Assembly (NCBI GenBank): GCA_964502145.1
Contig: CAZCVI010000090.1
Span: forward strand, 1 to 28,324
Source of the DNA: CAZCVI01 sp964502145
GTDB taxonomy: Bacteria > Acidobacteriota > Aminicenantia > UBA2199
Direction of reading: 5' to 3'
Length of the DNA stretch: 28,324 nucleotides
Position numbers and translations under genes: made by a program. Below, piece after piece: positions 26,201-28,324 of the stretch. The stretch's first letter is position 1; the number at the start of each line of letters is the position of its first letter. A model generated the notes under the pieces. It worked only from the letters and a program-made list of their open reading frames with translations, was not told the origin of the DNA and did not search any database.

Positions 26201-26785
26201 TATGATCTTTTATCCAAGGATTACGATTTCCTTGTCACCCAAAAAGAGGATGTGGTCAAGTCTATAGAGGACATGAATGAGGCCATAAAAAAAATTGACG
26301 ACGAGTCCCGTGTCAGTTTTATGGAAGCGTTTGAAGAGGTTCGCAAGAGTTTTATGAAGAATTTCCAAATCTTGTTTGAGGGCGGTGAGGCTGAGCTCGC
26401 TCTGATGGATGAAGGTGATGTCCTGGAAACCGGCTTAGAAATCAAAGCCCAACCTCCTGGCAAAAGACTACTCAGTCTCAAGCTCCTTTCTGGTGGAGAA
26501 AAGACCCTGACTTCACTTGCTTTTTTATTTGCCTTATTTCAATACAAGCCCTCTCCCTTTTGTGTATTTGATGAGGTGGATGCCTCTTTGGATGAAGCCA
26601 ATATCCAGCGGTTCTTAAAATTCTTGCATATCCTCAAAGAGAACACCCAGTTCCTCATTATCACCCACAATTTCAAAACCATGGAAGAGGCCGATTATAT
26701 TTATGGAATCAGCATGAACGAACCCGGTATTTCCACCGTTTACTCCATGAAAATGACTGGCAAAGGCGAATTCCAACGCGCCTAA
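23291..26785 (+). CDS. smc: Chromosome segregation protein SMC
   Basis: A 1164-aa ATPase of the condensin-like SMC complex, which loops and organises DNA. The N-terminal head has LERLELQGFKSFPEKT and Walker A GPNGCGKSN (33-41). FEQGSIEKLVSLKPSEKRMLIEEAAGI follows at about 137-163. Long coiled coils run from about 165 to 495 and 660 to 1000. The central hinge (about 500-655) is divergent: the usual C-terminal TGG-type glycine motif is not seen where HEGLIIRSREKGILD stands. The C-terminal head carries the signature LLSGGEKTLTSLAFLFAL (about 1065) and Walker B FCVFDEVDASLDEANI (about 1090-1105), then the His-switch region IITHNFKTM. Total length is normal. ScpA and ScpB are not nearby. Start at the ATG 23291; the upstream purine stretch (AAGAAACAG) is weak. 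Confidence 0.94.
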   Translation: MNNYLERLELQGFKSFPEKTVIKFHRGITAVIGPNGCGKSNIVDSLLWVLGEQRIKNLRGENNDDLIFNGSASQKPLGMTEVSAVFAGPGEDISISRRYFRDGEGKYLLNDRYCRSKDIQDTLFKLHLGGRNYFIFEQGSIEKLVSLKPSEKRMLIEEAAGISQYLLRKKDTANKLIIAAQNLDNIQILINDKDGRLKDLRNQVGFVQRYRRTKNDKVDYLKTFLRKKSDIFQTEFESHKAEIEKLINHETISARDILQLEKKVLKLEENRWLLDKDLKKNQQEIFDYNKSIISEKNEIDRSKQSRSFKSQRVLEIKKSIVADKKEITELDHQRLTLQNSIVEYDQKLKSESSGNDQLESRLVDLHDRMEAANADNKSLQTETFNVQSELSRVSNTIKDIDKRMMRIENEVASKKTFITQMAGQVSAAEITESEAALDSLTRDFQQQELLFKTMDTEYRDHKQKVEELNTELKNSRNEIKNLENQKVKYLEIKRKIVGEAIIDPALNRHGFLQDLIVADKKYHTPLENFYYQEMDAILLDQQDSLQTGNLRANKYLLKKEPPVDLPRTQKEKLQQEPGFIAWVKDLYTLKSGSPTIKDFFKNGALVEDLKTGIRLFSTYSIDIVTQTAETITHEGLIIRSREKGILDVIDEIRDIDTRSTSLTTKAQEVKEALDKESLKQPALAKQVEEHRNLLRNLEKESMQLKSRLEAQKKNRETNMKRVQFTQAEIDLLSIEKEKLQNEFEVLDTRNGELAENFKELSLRRERFQEETQVTKEEINRIEKSFLQKENAINLIKEKINSSNTDLKRIKNTVIKLETAITTNEQEVVKLEAEIVALKSNEELRDIELAKLTRLRGDLEAIVKAQELEFNQLNNTIKEHSATLNTTRKTLDEIKDHKSQLEIKLSSVKKDLYQLEDLAFKELSTELKNIEPAPQLLENSLKDLEENMESLNEKLIKMRDSNRLNFSAESEYDLLSKDYDFLVTQKEDVVKSIEDMNEAIKKIDDESRVSFMEAFEEVRKSFMKNFQILFEGGEAELALMDEGDVLETGLEIKAQPPGKRLLSLKLLSGGEKTLTSLAFLFALFQYKPSPFCVFDEVDASLDEANIQRFLKFLHILKENTQFLIITHNFKTMEEADYIYGISMNEPGISTVYSMKMTGKGEFQRA

Positions 26786-26955
26786 TGGCCCATCTCATAT
26801 CTCCCATAATTCTCATAATGAATAAGAGTTTTCGCGTCGCGAAGCCAACTTCCACAAAAAAATTGAACTACACCTGTTCGCGAAGCCGACGCTGAAACCC
26901 TAATTAGACAACTGAGCCTAGTTTTCCCCCTTTTCCTGATGGTCTCGCCCGCTGA
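26786..26955. other. Non-coding stretch after smc with repeat fragments
   Basis: No gene. The first 36 nt (26787-26822) read as degenerate TCTCCCATAATT units like the right arm of element A, possibly a decayed third copy. TTCGCGTCGCGAA (26831-26843) is a perfect 13-bp palindrome. TCGCGAAGCC recurs at 26837-26846 and 26878-26887. No intrinsic terminator for smc is evident. Confidence 0.4.
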
Positions 26956-27420
26956 AATGCAGCTATAGCTTCAGACCTCCTGACTTCGGGCGGTCCCCTA
27001 TCAGTTAAAAAGGAACAGCGGAAAAAAACTCCCAAACACATTACTTTTGGACAGTTACCCCAGGACAAAAAATTTCAAAAATTGGCCACGGATAAAAAGC
27101 ACTTCATTGATACAATCAAGATGATTGCCTATCGGGCAGAGACGGCTTTAGCCAATATTATTCGTCCAAAAATGATAAGAAGGGATGAAGCAAGAAGTAT
27201 AATCAAGCACATCTTTACCAAGGATGTCAATTTAAAACCCGATAAAGCCTTAAACAGATTGGTAGTCGAATTGCATAATCTTACAAATGAATACGAAGAT
27301 AAACTGGCTCAGATTATTTGTGACACTCTAAATGAAACCTGCACTATATTTCCGGGGACCAATATGGAAATATTCTATAAATTGGTATCAGAGAAAAATC
27401 CCAGAGGTCAGGAGGTCTGA
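26956..27420 (+). pseudogene. C-terminal fragment of a DDE-family transposase
   Basis: An open frame without a proper start, recognisable from about 27004 (VKKEQRKKTPKHITFGQLP) to the TGA at 27418-27420. It contains DKKHFIDTIKMIAYRAETAL and the C-terminal LNETCTIFPGTNMEIFYKLV, which I know from the C-terminus of full-length transposases of about 500 aa. The catalytic part is missing, so it is a remnant. A TTG at 27082 could be misread as a start. It appears to be a different family from the remnant at 1-620. Its end is joined directly to IS66 sequence at about 27405-27422. Confidence 0.7.
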
Positions 27421-27421
27421 G

Positions 27422-28183
27422 GTTATCATTTTCTGTTATTCATCCGGTCGCGATGGTCGCGTCGCCATGAAATTTCTGGGTGACTACCATGGCTATGTTC
27501 AGACGGACGGCTATGCGGGATACAACTTTCTCGACCTGAATGAAGCCATTATTCATCTGGCTTGCTGGGCGCATGCACGTCGCAAGTTTGTGGAGGTGGC
27601 GCGTCTATAAAATGAAAGCGACATGAAAAATGAAGCCCGTAAAGGGAAAGCCGCTTATGCAATAGAGACAATTGCCCGATTGTATATGACAGAAAAAAAA
27701 GCGGTAAATATGTCTATCCAGGAGCGGTACCAATTGCGACTGGAGCAAGCAAAGCCGATTTTGAATGAATTCAAAAACTGGCTGACGGACAATGCCGCGG
27801 TCATTCCCCCAAAAAGTTCATTGGGAGAAGCTTTCAAATATACTATCTCTCAATGGCCCCGCTTGATCAATTACCTTAAAAGTGGGATAGCTCCAATAGA
27901 CAACAACTTGACGGAAAATGCTATCCGTCCTTTTGTGGTAGGCCGTAAGAATTGGTTATTCTCGGATATGCCCAAAGGCGCCAAGGCAAGTGCAGCATTC
28001 TATAGCATTATTGAAACGGCAAAAGAAAATGGATTAGAGCCATATTCATATCTTCTCTACCTGTTTGATCAATTGCCACATACCCTGACGATAGAAGATT
28101 GGAGACAACTATTGCCGACAAACATTCAGCAGGAAGAGCTAATAGCCTTTCAAAAAAAGTATTGGGGGAAATACAATATTTAA
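27422..28183 (+). pseudogene. Truncated IS66-family transposase with in-frame stop
   Basis: The C-terminal half of an IS66 TnpC. The frame begins at VIIFCYSSGRDGRVAMKFLG, includes the second catalytic Asp (GYVQTDGYAGYN), HLACWAHARRKFVEVA, and the catalytic Glu region DNNLTENAIRPFVVGRKNWLF. It ends with the IS66 C-terminal helical segment (MPKGAKASAAFYSIIETAKENGLEPYSYLLYL). A TAA at 27608-27610 interrupts the same frame, which resumes without shift (ATG 27623), so this is a nonsense mutation. The N-terminal zinc-finger and first-Asp regions are gone. An IS66-type right end lies downstream at about 28237. Confidence 0.88.
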
Positions 28184-28223
28184 CGCCCAAAAAAACACAG
28201 GTGTTCTGGAACCATGGGTAGTT

Positions 28224-28237
28224 AATTGAGCGCTTAC
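28224..28237 (+). mobile_element. Right end of the IS66-family element
   Basis: The sequence ends in CGCTTAC (28231-28237), the reverse complement of the GTAAGCG that begins IS66-family terminal inverted repeats, 54 nt after the transposase stop. The matching left end is absent, so the target duplication cannot be confirmed. Confidence 0.55.
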
Positions 28238-28324
28238 GTTAAAAAAATGAGAGGGGGTTAAATGAGAGCTTGCACGATTTAGGGTAAGAAATAAATGTAA
28301 AAGAGTATTTCCACTCCCGAATAA
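28238..28324. other. Sequence flanking the IS66 right end
   Basis: 87 nt to the window edge with no recognisable gene or structure. Confidence 0.4.

Noticed and set aside
27082..27420. Independent gene starting at TTG 27082
   Set aside because: Homology continues upstream in the same frame to about 27004, so it is part of a truncated transposase.

Overview
The window appears to come from the chromosome of a Gram-negative-like bacterium from a poorly cultured lineage. It carries long sensor proteins of the beta-propeller/Y_Y_Y class, a bactofilin, an EAL-HDOD protein, an ECF sigma/anti-sigma pair and SMC. Such sets are common in Acidobacteriota-related and Aminicenantes-like genomes. That placement rests on gene content only and is low confidence. 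Promoters are ordinary sigma-70 type and most genes have AGGAG-like ribosome binding sites. I count 18 intact coding genes and three broken transposase remnants at the two edges. I see no tRNA, rRNA or CRISPR array.

Layout. 1-620 holds a decayed transposase. 796-2070 encodes an EAL-HDOD protein that runs tail to tail, with a 9-bp overlap, into a minus-strand operon (5051 to 2062) of ABC ATPase, ABC-2 permease and membrane-anchored TPR protein. The 568-bp gap 5052-5619 holds a MITE-like palindromic element built on 9-nt repeats, plus a set of overlapping GTTCC/GGAAC palindromes. Next come an unrecognised secreted protein (5620-6498), a strong hairpin, and a second ABC-2 module (6641-8684) whose ATPase-like subunit has lost every catalytic motif. 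The lead genes of both ABC modules show the same promoter geometry, which predicts leaderless mRNAs.

8795-12723 carries mtnA (methylthioribose-1-phosphate isomerase) followed 8 nt later by a propeller/Y_Y_Y/transmembrane protein ending directly in an AraC-type DNA-binding domain. 12820-14924 holds a bactofilin, a secreted GyrI-like protein and purM. 15040-17505 holds a secreted protein of unknown function, a second palindromic element with perfect 17-bp terminal inverted repeats, an ECF sigma factor and its zinc-motif anti-sigma factor, closed by a clear terminator.

17630-23096 encodes a giant membrane sensor kinase overlapping a cytoplasmic REC-PAS-kinase-REC hybrid, most simply read as a two-step phosphorelay. 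23291-26785 is the chromosome-structuring ATPase SMC. The right edge (about 26950-28237) is a transposase graveyard: the C-terminal piece of one DDE transposase joined to the C-terminal half of an IS66 transposase with an in-frame stop and a recognisable IS66-type right end.

Most of the window is therefore signal perception and envelope transport, with housekeeping genes (mtnA, purM, smc) interspersed. The least ordinary items are the palindromic element family, the catalytically dead ABC subunit, the paired leaderless promoters and the membrane-bound AraC sensor.
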